Shown one piece after another: positions 1-9,602 of a stretch of 64,000 nucleotides of DNA; positions within the stretch are counted from its first letter, which is position 1; each line of letters opens with the position of its first letter. The stretch comes from Planctomycetaceae bacterium (GTDB lineage: Bacteria; Planctomycetota; Planctomycetia; Pirellulales; Pirellulaceae), in NCBI GenBank assembly GCA_024642205.1, contig JAHEBQ010000003.1, positions 56,409 to 120,408 on the forward strand, written 5' to 3'. Below the pieces are notes generated by a model. That model was given only the letters and a program-made list of their open reading frames with translations. It was not told where the DNA came from and did not search any database. Both the position numbers and the translations under genes were made by a program.

Positions 1-87
1 AGGATAAAGTCCAGGCAATCAATCGAACGGGCTGTCTCGAGTCCTTTTTTATTTCGTGCATATCAACAGGGTGTCACCGGAATTTTC

Positions 88-729
88 ATGACCAAGGATC
101 AACCGTTGCCCGACGACGACGCGATTGTCGAATCACTGAGGTCTCGCCGTGAAGAGGCGCTCGCGGAATACTTTTCGGCCGTCCAGGGGCGTCTGAAGCG
201 GATTGTCAATTTTCGTCTGGATTATCGTCTCAATGGACGAGTTTCCGAGTCGGACGTGATTCAGGAAACGTACGTACGGGCTGCCAAACGAATCGACAGT
301 TTCCTGGAAAAGGACGACATGCCGTTTTTCGTGTGGTTGCGGCTGGAAATCGGTCAGAAACTTCTTGAGATCCACAGGCACCATTTCGGCGCCGAGAAGC
401 GGGATGTTCGTAAAGAGATCAAGTTGGGCCAGAACAACGATTCGGGAAAAACTTCGATGGCACTGGCGGCACATATTGTCGCCAAATTGACTTCGCCCAG
501 TCGTCTCGTTGAGCGCGCCGAACAGATTGAGATTCTGGAAAAAACGCTCGGTGAAATGAATGAATTGGATCGGGAAGTAATTGCCCTTCGTCACTTTGAA
601 GAACTTTCCAATATCGAGACCGCAAGAATCCTTGAAATCGAGCCAGCGGCGGCGAGCAAGCGATACTTGCGGGCGTTAAAACGACTTCGCGAAATCATGG
701 AATCGGCAAGGGGGATTTATGGCGACTAA
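88..729 (+). CDS. ECF-type RNA polymerase sigma factor
   Basis: The 213-residue protein has the two-domain layout of extracytoplasmic-function sigma factors. Region 2 (about residues 20-100) includes an SESDVIQETYVRA segment. Region 4 (about residues 150-205) includes LDREVIALRHFEELSNIETA followed by a helix-turn-helix rich in Arg/Lys. It should direct RNA polymerase to a small set of promoters. Its stop codon lies 11 bases inside the next gene, a Ser/Thr kinase, so the two are translationally coupled. This sigma/kinase pairing is common in planctomycetes, and the kinase probably belongs to the same signalling unit (inference). The ATG at 88 is the first good start. No anti-sigma factor is visible next to it. 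Confidence 0.9.
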   Translation: MTKDQPLPDDDAIVESLRSRREEALAEYFSAVQGRLKRIVNFRLDYRLNGRVSESDVIQETYVRAAKRIDSFLEKDDMPFFVWLRLEIGQKLLEIHRHHFGAEKRDVRKEIKLGQNNDSGKTSMALAAHIVAKLTSPSRLVERAEQIEILEKTLGEMNELDREVIALRHFEELSNIETARILEIEPAAASKRYLRALKRLREIMESARGIYGD

Positions 730-3700
730 AGAGCCGGAAAACCGTCCCCCCTCAAAGTCAGATCCTGAGATTCTGGAATGGATCGTTGATGAATTTACCA
801 ACAGGCTCCGCGCAGGCGAACATCCCGCGATCGCTGAGTACCAGCAGCAACACCCGGAATTCAAAGAAGAAATCGAGGACTTGCTTGCTTCGGTCGCGAT
901 GATTGAGCAACTTAAATCCAATCCAACCAATCCGGGATTCAGGGATCGTCGCTCGCTCAATGAAGTCTCGTCACTTCAACAGATCGGTAACTACCAAGTC
1001 AAACGTGAGATCGGGCGAGGAGGAATGGGTATCGTTTTCGAAGCGGTACACGAATCGCTTGGCCGTCATGTTGCCATCAAGGTCATGCCCACTCCGCTGG
1101 TCAACAGCCAGAAATACGTGGAACGATTCCTGCGGGAGGCCCAGGCCGCAGCGAGGTTGCACCATACGAACATTGTTGGCGTTTTTGGCGTGGGCGAAGG
1201 TGATGGATTCTATTACTACGTGATGGACCTGGTCGATGGACAGTCGCTCAGCGAGGTTATTTCCGGTTTGAAACATCCCGGTCACGGTGACTCGACAAAA
1301 GAGAATTTCCGGACGCTTCCGGAAATGACGAAAAAGCTCGACTCGACCTTGAACGAATCAAACTCAAGCGACCCGCCAAACCTGATTTTGGTTGATTCCG
1401 GGCAATCGCCTGGTTCGGCTTCGACGTTCGAGAGCCAGGTCGCACCACCCAACACCCATTCGCAGCATTTTCGCTGGTCCGCCCGCATTGGTGCCAATAT
1501 CGCGGACGCGCTGGCGTATGCCCATCACGCGCAAATCCTGCATCGCGACATCAAGCCCTCGAATATTATTCTTGATCGAGAGGGGCTGGTTTGGATCACC
1601 GACTTTGGGTTGGCCAAAGACAGTGCCAATGAAATTGACTTGACCAGGACGGGCGATGTGATCGGTACGCCGCAGTATCTCGCACCGGAATCGCTTGAGG
1701 GGAAGTATGACTGTCGCAGCGAAGTCTACTGCCTCGGTTTGACCTTGTATGAACTTGCCACGCTGCAACCCGCCTATCGCAATGGAACGACGGCGGAAGT
1801 CATTCGCGCGATCGCAACAACTTCACCCGTCTCGCCCCGCAGGCTCAACTCGAAAATTCCGATCGATTTAAGCACGATCATCGATAAAGCCATCGCCCGG
1901 GATCCGAACGCGCGCTACCAAACCGCAGAAGAATTGCGACAGGACCTCTTGGCATTTGTGGACGACCGACCGATTTCGGCGCGGCCGCCGTCGCTGATTG
2001 AGAACATCGTCAAATGGGGGCGACGCAATCCGCTGGCCGCGACGTTGTCGGCCATTTCCGCAGTATTGCTCGTACTTGTCGCAGTTTCTGCATCGATCGG
2101 TTATCTCTACACCATGGATGCCTACACCAGGGAAGCCAATAAATCGGCCAAGCTTGAGGTTCAAATCAGGGAAACCGATTATCAAAAGCAGGCAGCGGAT
2201 GCTGCCCGGAAGGACGCCGAAGAATTTGCGAAAAAAATGAAAGTTCAATTCGATCGCGCTGAAGCGAACGTCGAAATTACGATCGCCGCATTCGACGAAA
2301 TGTTCAAACAAGTCGTTGCCCGCGGTGCCTCATCCACGGGGGAATTGGATATCGACGGTTTTGAAGAACTGCAAGGCATCGAGACATCCGTGACCCGGCA
2401 GGATGCCGCATTCCTTGACAAGTTTCTGGTCTTTTACGACAAATTCGCAACCCAAAATGCCGACAACGAGTCGTTGACGATCGAATCAGCGCGGGCCTTT
2501 CGTCGAGTCGCCAATATTTACCAGCTCGTCGGCGAAGTCCAGCGCTCGATTGATGCATACAAGAAGTCAATCGATATTTATGAACAAGCGGTAAAGAAAT
2601 CACCGGACTCAAGAAACGAGTTGATCTCTCTTGTACAAACCAAGAACGAACTGAGTCGGGCATTCCGCCGAAATCAGAACTGGCAGGACGCCATTGTGGA
2701 AAACGAAAGTGCAATTGCCCTCCTGGAAGAGGTACCGGTTGCCCAACTTGACAACGAACTAAAACTGGAATTGGCCAAAACGCTTAATTCCATTGGTTCC
2801 AGCTCCGCTATCATCTCCGTAATGTATACCAGTGCGTTGAATAACCGGGACAAGCCCCCCGGTTTCCTGCCGCCTCAACGCGGTCCGGAAGGTCGACTGT
2901 TACCTGGCTGGATTCAGGCCTATCTCAATCCAATGGGTCGCGGGCCAGGCGGATTCGGAATCCCCGGCCGCGCGCCGGAAGGACGTGGCATCGGTCGACC
3001 CGGACCTGAAATTCGTGACCAGACCAAACAACCACCCGGTCGACGAAACGGTCGAGAATTGGAATCCGTCGTTGGACGACAACTTGGTCGACGGACGAAT
3101 CATTACTCCAAAGAAGCAATCGAGATCCTCGATGGCTTGATTGCCGAGGAACCTGATCATACCGAGTATCGCCTGGTTCGAGCCAACTGTTACTGCAGCC
3201 TGGCTTCAACGCTGATTGAGCCGGATCCCAGGCAGGCCCGCGTCATGCGTGACCGTGCAATCGACGAACTGCAATCCTTGATTGAGCAGGAACCGGAAAA
3301 TCCTGCCTACCGCTATCGGCTGGCCATGGCTTTTTCGCTTGGCGATGTTTACGACTCTTCGGAGGACGAGTTGACCATGTTGGTAAAATCTGTCGAAATC
3401 GCAGGGGAATTGAAGAAACAGTTTCCCAAGGTTCTCGACTATTTCTACCTTTACGGGTCCGTTTGCAACAAGCAAGCGGGGCAGTTGATAAAACGTCGAG
3501 AACTGGCAGCGGCCTTGGAGTCACTACAAGAAGCCAAATCGTCTTTTGAACATGTTACCCAACTTTCTCCGACGGATCGGACCTACAAAACAACCCAATT
3601 CGTACTTGCCATGCAGTTGGGTGCATTGATCGAGGCTTCGGAACAGTCTAACGACACCAGCGTCACGCGAACCGCCAAAGAGATGCTCACTCAACTTCGG

Positions 3701-3733
3701 CGTGGCAGCACCATGCGTCCGCCACGACGGTGA
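719..3733 (+). CDS. Membrane-anchored Ser/Thr protein kinase with TPR-like C-terminal domain
   Basis: This 1004-residue PknB-type kinase phosphorylates proteins on Ser/Thr. An N-terminal helical segment (residues 15-65) precedes the kinase domain. The glycine loop GRGGMG is near residue 100, the ATP lysine is K121 (AIKVM), HRD is at 275-277 and DFG at 295-297. Between the N-lobe and the catalytic loop lies an unusual insertion of about 70 residues rich in Ser, Asn and Thr. A membrane segment (about 440-465) is followed by a coiled-coil stretch and TPR-like helices, presumably extracytoplasmic. The C-terminal half is interrupted by a Gly/Pro/Arg-rich linker (about residues 715-780). The gene overlaps the upstream ECF sigma gene by 11 bases, which suggests joint expression. 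All catalytic residues are present, so activity is likely; the substrate is unknown. Confidence 0.92.
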   Translation: MATKEPENRPPSKSDPEILEWIVDEFTNRLRAGEHPAIAEYQQQHPEFKEEIEDLLASVAMIEQLKSNPTNPGFRDRRSLNEVSSLQQIGNYQVKREIGRGGMGIVFEAVHESLGRHVAIKVMPTPLVNSQKYVERFLREAQAAARLHHTNIVGVFGVGEGDGFYYYVMDLVDGQSLSEVISGLKHPGHGDSTKENFRTLPEMTKKLDSTLNESNSSDPPNLILVDSGQSPGSASTFESQVAPPNTHSQHFRWSARIGANIADALAYAHHAQILHRDIKPSNIILDREGLVWITDFGLAKDSANEIDLTRTGDVIGTPQYLAPESLEGKYDCRSEVYCLGLTLYELATLQPAYRNGTTAEVIRAIATTSPVSPRRLNSKIPIDLSTIIDKAIARDPNARYQTAEELRQDLLAFVDDRPISARPPSLIENIVKWGRRNPLAATLSAISAVLLVLVAVSASIGYLYTMDAYTREANKSAKLEVQIRETDYQKQAADAARKDAEEFAKKMKVQFDRAEANVEITIAAFDEMFKQVVARGASSTGELDIDGFEELQGIETSVTRQDAAFLDKFLVFYDKFATQNADNESLTIESARAFRRVANIYQLVGEVQRSIDAYKKSIDIYEQAVKKSPDSRNELISLVQTKNELSRAFRRNQNWQDAIVENESAIALLEEVPVAQLDNELKLELAKTLNSIGSSSAIISVMYTSALNNRDKPPGFLPPQRGPEGRLLPGWIQAYLNPMGRGPGGFGIPGRAPEGRGIGRPGPEIRDQTKQPPGRRNGRELESVVGRQLGRRTNHYSKEAIEILDGLIAEEPDHTEYRLVRANCYCSLASTLIEPDPRQARVMRDRAIDELQSLIEQEPENPAYRYRLAMAFSLGDVYDSSEDELTMLVKSVEIAGELKKQFPKVLDYFYLYGSVCNKQAGQLIKRRELAAALESLQEAKSSFEHVTQLSPTDRTYKTTQFVLAMQLGALIEASEQSNDTSVTRTAKEMLTQLRRGSTMRPPRR

Positions 3734-3883
3734 CCCATTCACGGGAGCGGAGTGAATTCGTGATCTCGACCGACTGGATTCGCGTCCTGAAAACAGGTGT
3801 CAAATAACTGGCCGAATCGTCCGCGATCGTTAGAATACCGGCTTCCGCCCTCTTAACGCATTCATCCATCGAAGGCATTCCTT

Positions 3884-4666
3884 GTGGAAACAGTCACGGA
3901 AAGCATTTACGATCACCCACGCTACTACGATCTGGTTTTCGGAACGGATTGCGCTTCAGAACTGAATTTCATTTGCGACGTCAAGGAAAAATACCTGGGC
4001 AGCAAATCAATACGAATGTTTGAACCTGCGTGCGGGACCGGACGGCTACTTTTCGGGCTTGCCAAACGGGGATTTGAAGTCGAAGGAATCGACCTGAATG
4101 AAAAAGCGGTCGCGTTCAGTAATCAGCGATTTCAAAGACACGGACTTGAGCCAGTAGCCAGGGTGGCCGATATGACGAGATTCCGCGCCCAGCGCAAATG
4201 GGATCTCGCATTCAATACCATCAACAGCTTTCGGCATTTGACAACCGCCGAATCTGCGGTCGATCATCTGAAATGCATGGCCGACCAGACCAAACGGGGC
4301 GGCCTGTACCTGATTGGCCTGCACCTCACACCCACAACCGGGGAGCCTCTTGACGGCGAATCGTGGTCGGCTCGCCGGGGGCACCTCTCGGTCCTGACCC
4401 AGATGTGGACGGTCGAACGAAATCCCGCCAAGCGACTCGAACGATTCGGAATGAAGTTTGACGTTTACACGCCGACCAAGTTGTTACGTATCGAGGATGA
4501 ACTGACAATGAGGTCCTACACGCCGCAACAATTTTCGTCGCTGCTTGGCAAGGCAGGTGGATGGGAAGTCGTCGAAACGTACGATTTCGCCTACAACATC
4601 AAGCGACCGATTCAGGTCGACTCGTCGACCGAAGACGTGGTATACGTGTTGAGAAAAAAAGGATAG
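3884..4666 (+). CDS. Class I SAM-dependent methyltransferase
   Basis: The 260-residue protein carries the SAM-binding motif I EPACGTGR at residues 47-54. It is followed by the acidic end of strand 2 (EGIDLNEKAV) and an ADMTRF motif, as in class I methyltransferases. The C-terminal half is a mixed sheet typical of small-molecule methyltransferases in this broad family. The start is GTG. The gene stands alone between a kinase and a convergent membrane protein gene, so context gives no substrate. Confidence 0.8.
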   Translation: METVTESIYDHPRYYDLVFGTDCASELNFICDVKEKYLGSKSIRMFEPACGTGRLLFGLAKRGFEVEGIDLNEKAVAFSNQRFQRHGLEPVARVADMTRFRAQRKWDLAFNTINSFRHLTTAESAVDHLKCMADQTKRGGLYLIGLHLTPTTGEPLDGESWSARRGHLSVLTQMWTVERNPAKRLERFGMKFDVYTPTKLLRIEDELTMRSYTPQQFSSLLGKAGGWEVVETYDFAYNIKRPIQVDSSTEDVVYVLRKKG

Positions 4667-4743
4667 ACACTCCATCGCAATCGCTCGGTTCGATGCTCAG
4701 CATCCTCTTGGAAAAAGTACCCTGGTTATATCCGCCCGTTGGG

Positions 4744-5349
4744 TTACCTGATCTGGTTCCGTTGCAGATGCCTATCCAGACTCTTATGGCTGTTCTTGCC
4801 GACGCCAATCCCTTTGTCTCGACGCCGCTGTTTTTGGGCGGCACCCGTTCCCCGTGCGTTCTTTTTCGCGCGGGACGCGTTTGACGATGGATTCGATCGC
4901 GACGGTTGGTACTGAACCGTCGCCATCGCAAACTGCGGATCGAGCTGTCGCCTGCCGTCTGTACCATGGACATAAGACATCAACCCTGCCTGGAACAAAA
5001 CCAGAAACAGCGCCACCGGAATTGCCACAGGCCGCCAATACTTGAACAGACCGATCAGAATCGAGACGACAAACAGCGTCCCAAGCCCCTTGCTCAACAG
5101 GAAAACCGAAACGTATTCAGGTTCCAAACTAATGAGCCAGGCGCAAAACGGGTTCTGTTCATCAATCGATTGCCGAAAATGGTAAACCAGAAATGCGTCG
5201 TAAATCGAAGTTATTGCCACCAGAGTCACGGCGATCGCAAACACCCGGTTTTTCAAGCGAACTCGCGAATCCGGAGCGGCCTCGCCACGCATCCGGATAT
5301 CGTAACGGTCGTTTGATGGTCCGGTTTCAATATTCAAAGAAGAAGACAT
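4744..5349 (-). CDS. Small integral membrane protein, function unknown
   Basis: From the ATG at 5349 the product has 201 residues. A polar N-terminus of about 30 residues is followed by three likely membrane helices (VFAIAVTLVAITSIYDAFLV, VFLLSKGLGTLFVVSILIGL, VAIPVALFLVLFQAGLMSYV). A strongly basic, Gln/Arg/Lys-rich cytoplasmic tail makes up the last 60 residues. The arrangement resembles small DUF5658-like proteins, but I cannot assign a family. An upstream in-frame ATG at 5412 would add 21 residues that look non-coding. The gene converges on the methyltransferase gene. Confidence 0.6.
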   Translation of the reverse strand: MSSSLNIETGPSNDRYDIRMRGEAAPDSRVRLKNRVFAIAVTLVAITSIYDAFLVYHFRQSIDEQNPFCAWLISLEPEYVSVFLLSKGLGTLFVVSILIGLFKYWRPVAIPVALFLVLFQAGLMSYVHGTDGRRQLDPQFAMATVQYQPSRSNPSSNASRAKKNARGTGAAQKQRRRDKGIGVGKNSHKSLDRHLQRNQIR

Positions 5350-6095
5350 GGTGCATCCAATTCCCGATTTTTTGCAACGCTTATGGACAACACATCCATA
5401 GACTGGGGGCATTTAACTCGCACAACTCAAGAAAGTTTCGTTTGGTAGCAAATCGGTGCGACGTCCCCCAAAACGGTGCCACGGTTCACAAACGCCTCGC
5501 CCTGAAATTGCCGGGAAGGGTAACCGCCATATTGAAAACACCGCAAGCGAATCTCCCTCAACGACGATCCATTTCCCGGGCTTATAATCTTCCGCCAGAG
5601 ACGCGGCGTACATAACGACCTCGCCCCACCTCCGCCATAAATTAAAGCTCGTGTTCCGGCCTTTGAACGCAAGGAAATTGTCCCGGGGAAAATTATTTCC
5701 GGAATTGCTTGCCGAATCTACTGATAGCGAACTTGCAACACCTGAGTTCGTGTCTTCGTTTTCATTCCGAATGACCGTTGGTGCCGGGTCCGACATTCTG
5801 GGATTCAAGCCCTGGTTAATGCCACGGAAAATCCTGACATCTTGGCAGCCTCCTTTCGGTGGAGCCGTCGAAACATCGGTAGTCAACCACGGCCTGGCTC
5901 GCGTTACCCAAAACTCACCCAGCAGGCAAAGCCTTGTTTTCATGGACGCCATTTCCAGTTGGTGATCAAGACGTTTGAATCAGTTGGCCCAAGCGACCTC
6001 CAGATTAAACACGTAAATCTGCTGATTAGACGACACCAATAATTGAATTTTCCGTCAAATCGCCGAACCGATGCATGCTCCCATGAAGTCATACG
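5350..6095. other. Intergenic region without a convincing gene
   Basis: About 745 bases lie between the membrane protein gene and the rpoD terminator. Both strands have open frames here, but their translations lack family features and overlap each other antiparallel. The one notable signal is a strong ribosome-binding site on the minus strand (AAAGGAGG, 5849-5856). It sits 8 bases ahead of an ATG at 5840 that opens an 11-codon frame ending at 5805. Confidence 0.5.
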
Positions 6096-6124
6096 AAAAA
6101 AGGGCAGGATAAGCCTGCCCTTTT
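6096..6124 (-). terminator. Rho-independent terminator of rpoD
   Basis: A perfect 7-bp GC-rich stem (GGGCAGG 6102-6108 with CCTGCCC 6114-6120) has a 5-base loop. It is flanked by A and T runs that give a U-tract in the minus-strand transcript. It lies about 50 bases after the rpoD stop codon. The A/T runs would also let it work on the opposite strand. Confidence 0.85.
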
Positions 6125-6159
6125 GGTTTCGAATTTTGGTTTCGAATTTTGGTTTCGAT
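6121..6159. repeat. Three tandem copies of a 13-bp unit
   Basis: The unit TTTTGGTTTCGAA occurs three times in a row (6121-6133, 6134-6146, 6147-6159, the last ending in T). It lies between the rpoD stop codon and its terminator, so it is in the 3' untranslated part of the transcript. It is probably a slippage expansion. Confidence 0.8.
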
Positions 6160-6175
6160 TGCTGTTCGTTTTGGA

Positions 6176-7741
6176 CTAGTCGAGGAAACCGACGAGTTCC
6201 TGAGAGCGACTTGGTTGCTGGAGTTTCCGAACAGCCTTGGCTTCAATCTGTCGAATACGTTCACGGGTCACTTTGAAAATGTGGCCGACTTCTTCGAGCG
6301 TATAGCTATAACCGTCACCAAGTCCATAACGAAGTTTGATGATCTCGCGTTCCCGATAGCTGAGCGTCTTCAACACATCCTGGATTCGCCCACGAAGCAT
6401 CTCTTGCGAGGCTCCGATGGACGGGCTTTCGGCCTCACCATCGGGAAGCAAATCACCAAAATGACTGTCTTCGCTGTTGCCAACGGGTCGATCAAGGCTG
6501 ATCGGATAGCGGCTCATCGCCAAAACGCGGCGAGCTTCATCGATCGTCGTTTCGCTTCGGCGGGCAACTTCTTCCAGCGTTGGCTCACGGCCAAGTTCCT
6601 GCAGCAGTTGCCGGGAAACGGTTCGAACGCGAGACATCGTCTCAACCATATGGACAGGAATTCGAATCGTGCGGCTCTGGTCCGCCACGGCGCGGGTGAT
6701 CGCCTGCCGAATCCACCACGTAGCGTAGGTGCAGAACTTGAACCCACGGCGATATTCAAACTTGTCGACGGCCCGCATCAGACCGGCGTTGCCTTCCTGG
6801 ATCAGATCCAGAAAACTCAAACCACGGTTGCGGTACTTCTTGGCAATCGAAACGACCAGTCGCAAATTACCTTCGGAAAGTTCCCGCTTGGCTTTCTGGT
6901 ACTTGGTATAGATTTTGCGCAGGTATTTGACCCGGTTCCGAAGACTGGTTGGCGTCTCCTGGCAGGCCAGCAGGATTGTACGCATCTCCTGGATCCACGG
7001 CTCTCGCTCGACCGCAGGCTTCTTGGTTTTCTTGTGCTTCTTGATTTTCCCCAACAGTTCATCCACACGGGCGCTGAAGTCTTCGATTGTCCGGATCATC
7101 AATTCAATACGCTGGGTCCGAAGACCAAGTTCTTCGATCAATCGAACGGCACGACGTCGACGGCGACCGAGGTTTTTCCAGGCTTCTTTGCGGCGCGATT
7201 TTGATTGCGTTTTTGAAAACGCCGTCAGGAAATCGTGGCGATTGCGTTTCAGCAAAACCGAAAGAGTATTAAGGTTGTGCGGAATTCGTCCCAGAATCTG
7301 TTCTTTTTCCAGCCGATCGGTGACCGAAACCTGAACGGTTCGGTCGAACGGCAGCTCACCCCGATGAACGCGAACAAGCGTTTTGTAGGCGTACCGAATA
7401 ACGTAGTCGCATTCCAGCAATTTGGTCCGAAACTCACGGCGAGTCTCTTCGATCCGTTTGGCGAGTGTGATCTCTTCCGTACGGGTCAAAAGAGGAATTT
7501 CACCCATTTGCGTCAAGTACATCCGGACCGGGTCATCGGACCATGATTCTGATTCATCGATTCCAGCCGCCAGCTCGTCGCCATCATCACGCTCTTTGTT
7601 CAGCGCCAAATCGACCAGCGGATCATTGGGGGCAACAGGGTTTGATTCAACTACTTCTTCAAATCGCTTGGGTGCAACCCGTGTGCGTGTTGCATCATCA
7701 TCTTCAAGCAGTGCGTCGTACAATTTAGCACTCCTGCGCAA
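6176..7741 (-). CDS. rpoD: Primary RNA polymerase sigma factor (RpoD/SigA)
   Basis: This 521-residue protein is the housekeeping sigma-70. Region 1.2 is at about 72-100 ([20 protein letters not shown]). Region 2 is at 291-365, with [12 protein letters not shown], the core-binding LDLIQEGN and the -10 recognition segment [15 protein letters not shown]. Region 3 is at about 366-445. Region 4 is at 450-515, with [18 protein letters not shown] and the helix-turn-helix [17 protein letters not shown]. Between regions 1.2 and 2 is a non-conserved block (about 110-285) with Arg/Lys-rich stretches ([13 protein letters not shown]). An acidic N-terminus replaces a recognisable region 1.1. The transcript ends at a clear terminator just downstream. 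Confidence 0.97.
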   Translation of the reverse strand: MRRSAKLYDALLEDDDATRTRVAPKRFEEVVESNPVAPNDPLVDLALNKERDDGDELAAGIDESESWSDDPVRMYLTQMGEIPLLTRTEEITLAKRIEETRREFRTKLLECDYVIRYAYKTLVRVHRGELPFDRTVQVSVTDRLEKEQILGRIPHNLNTLSVLLKRNRHDFLTAFSKTQSKSRRKEAWKNLGRRRRRAVRLIEELGLRTQRIELMIRTIEDFSARVDELLGKIKKHKKTKKPAVEREPWIQEMRTILLACQETPTSLRNRVKYLRKIYTKYQKAKRELSEGNLRLVVSIAKKYRNRGLSFLDLIQEGNAGLMRAVDKFEYRRGFKFCTYATWWIRQAITRAVADQSRTIRIPVHMVETMSRVRTVSRQLLQELGREPTLEEVARRSETTIDEARRVLAMSRYPISLDRPVGNSEDSHFGDLLPDGEAESPSIGASQEMLRGRIQDVLKTLSYREREIIKLRYGLGDGYSYTLEEVGHIFKVTRERIRQIEAKAVRKLQQPSRSQELVGFLD

Positions 7742-8868
7742 AGGTTTAATATTGTTTCCATTGTGAGGCGGAAGCGGTTAGTCTCAAGTGTCCTGACACT
7801 CGCAAGTGCCCGATGCAGATGGGATGGATCCAAAAATGCCTTCACACCGAATTTCGTAAGTTTACCACTCAGTTCACGTAAACCTGCGGCAAAGAACAAT
7901 TTGGAAAAAGATTCCTATTGGCAAACGAATGCATGCATCAACATCGCATGATCAAACCACTCATATGAACCTGCCGTTTCAACTTGTATTTGAATTTGTC
8001 TTGACTCCTTGGAGTTCAAGTTCAATTCCAGCTCAAGTCGGAGTCGTTTGAGCGTCATGCAATCATCTTCGCGACCAACCATGTTCTTCAACCGATATTT
8101 CTTCCTGGTTGAGTGAGTTGATCAAGTCGATTTAACAGCCCTGTCCCGATTGTCGTTTGCGCAGAATCTTTCTCACAGTTCCCGCGTGGGGTTTGGCCAA
8201 ACCAAATTGGCCGCCTGCGTTCAGTTTCACTCAAATATTAAGGATTGCCAGGACCAGTTAGCCGGTGACAAACCTCGGGTGGGCTGTGGATACAGCGAGA
8301 GTCTCGAATCGCAGTAACGTAATTGTAACTGGGGGCAAAGAATCGTCCAGCGAAAAAACGACACTTGACCCGTTTTTTCTCGCCTGAATCGCTCCTGAAG
8401 TTAACCTCTCCCGGTTTCCCGGGCCAACCAGTGAACACCAGGCAGATTCCACAACCTGACCGGACAAAACCAGCGCTTTGAAACGATCCGAAGAATCCCG
8501 ACAGTCCCCTTTCTCACCGACACGCAAACCGCCCGATCAACCGTGCGGCTTCTCACAATCCCGGACGGGTGACACCCGGTTCATCCCTGAATGCTATCAT
8601 GCGCCCTGCAACGGATCGGGCTGCATTGGCTATACTTGTTCGCGATAACAATTGCTTCATCCTGGTTTGATTTTGGAAACCGCGAAAAATATCAGCACCG
8701 GTTTTCCGTTGTCAAACCGCGAATTGCGCCCAACCGGCAAATCTCCCAATCAGGCAATCACGCGACAACAACCGCCTCGATGCGGTCTGGCTCCCGGAGA
8801 TTGTTGGATTCGGACAAATCCGATTTAGGGAAGCAAGTGCCACCCCATTCACCACCTACTGGACACAA
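7742..8868. other. Long intergenic region upstream of rpoD
   Basis: About 1.1 kb separates the divergent rpoD and zinc-ribbon genes. It should contain the rpoD promoter and leader. Short palindromes are visible (for example GTGTCCTGACAC near 7788 and ACTCCTTGGAGT near 8006). The open frames present do not resemble proteins. I see no RNA gene that I can name. Confidence 0.5.
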
Positions 8869-9402
8869 ATGCCACATCAATTCCTGCTTCCGTGTGACAA
8901 TTGCAATCACCAGCTCATCGTCGTCCCCAAACAAGCGGGGCAGAATCTCAAATGCCCCCAATGCCAGCACTCATGTGAGGCTCCGATGCTCGGCAAAATG
9001 AAACAGCTCGAAATGGTGGGTGGTTTCACCCCGATCAAAGGTCCAGATTCATCCACTGGTAGCCTTCGGAATCTTCTCTTTGTCGTCGGTCTGGCGTTGG
9101 CAATTGTCGGTGGCGCGACCGGTTATTTTGTTAATCGCTACGCTGATAATTTGATTCTGGAAGTTGACAACGAGGCCGAAAAAGAAAGCTTCGATCAAGA
9201 AGTCGACCGACTGACCGCTCCCCAGGTTGTCGCATTGTACGAAGCCATGCAAATCGAAAAGGGCTTGGGTGAATGGTATGAGCCGAATTTCATTCGTTAC
9301 AACACACAGGGAGAAATCCTCCGCAAGGCGTCCTACGGACTGATCGGCTTGGCTGGCCTGGGGATGCTTGTGTTGATTGGTTCCTTTTTCACAAAACGCT
9401 GA
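8869..9402 (+). CDS. Zinc-ribbon protein with two membrane helices, function unknown
   Basis: The 177-residue product begins with a four-cysteine zinc ribbon (CDNC at residues 9-12 and CPQC about 19 residues later), of the kind planctomycetes place at the N-terminus of membrane proteins. Two hydrophobic helices follow: LLFVVGLALAIVGGATGYF near 65-85, and a C-terminal one (YGLIGLAGLGMLVLIGSFF). An acidic, helical segment of about 65 residues lies between them. It is a single gene between rpoD and a helicase. Whether the ribbon binds nucleic acid or protein cannot be told. Confidence 0.65.
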   Translation: MPHQFLLPCDNCNHQLIVVPKQAGQNLKCPQCQHSCEAPMLGKMKQLEMVGGFTPIKGPDSSTGSLRNLLFVVGLALAIVGGATGYFVNRYADNLILEVDNEAEKESFDQEVDRLTAPQVVALYEAMQIEKGLGEWYEPNFIRYNTQGEILRKASYGLIGLAGLGMLVLIGSFFTKR

Positions 9403-9602
9403 GACACTTAATGCCTCGCGCCGCCGGGGCGATCGCCCGTCGATCGGCGCTGGATCTTCCCTGGCCGAACCGATTGAATCGCCCAGGACCGATCCTCGTG
9501 ATCCGTTCCATTCGAATGATGGGTCTGCAGTCCGGGGCACTCAAAACAGGTGGAACCCGTTTCCAGGTGAACTCCGGGTCCCACGTGATCTGCCTTCGAT
9601 TC

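Noticed and set aside
5413-5952. 179-codon open frame on the minus strand
   Set aside because: It overlaps antiparallel frames, lacks protein-like features and sits in a region with no other coding signal, so it is probably random openness.
8238-9001. Open frames upstream of the zinc-ribbon gene
   Set aside because: Translations look random and conflict with one another on the two strands; no family match recognised.
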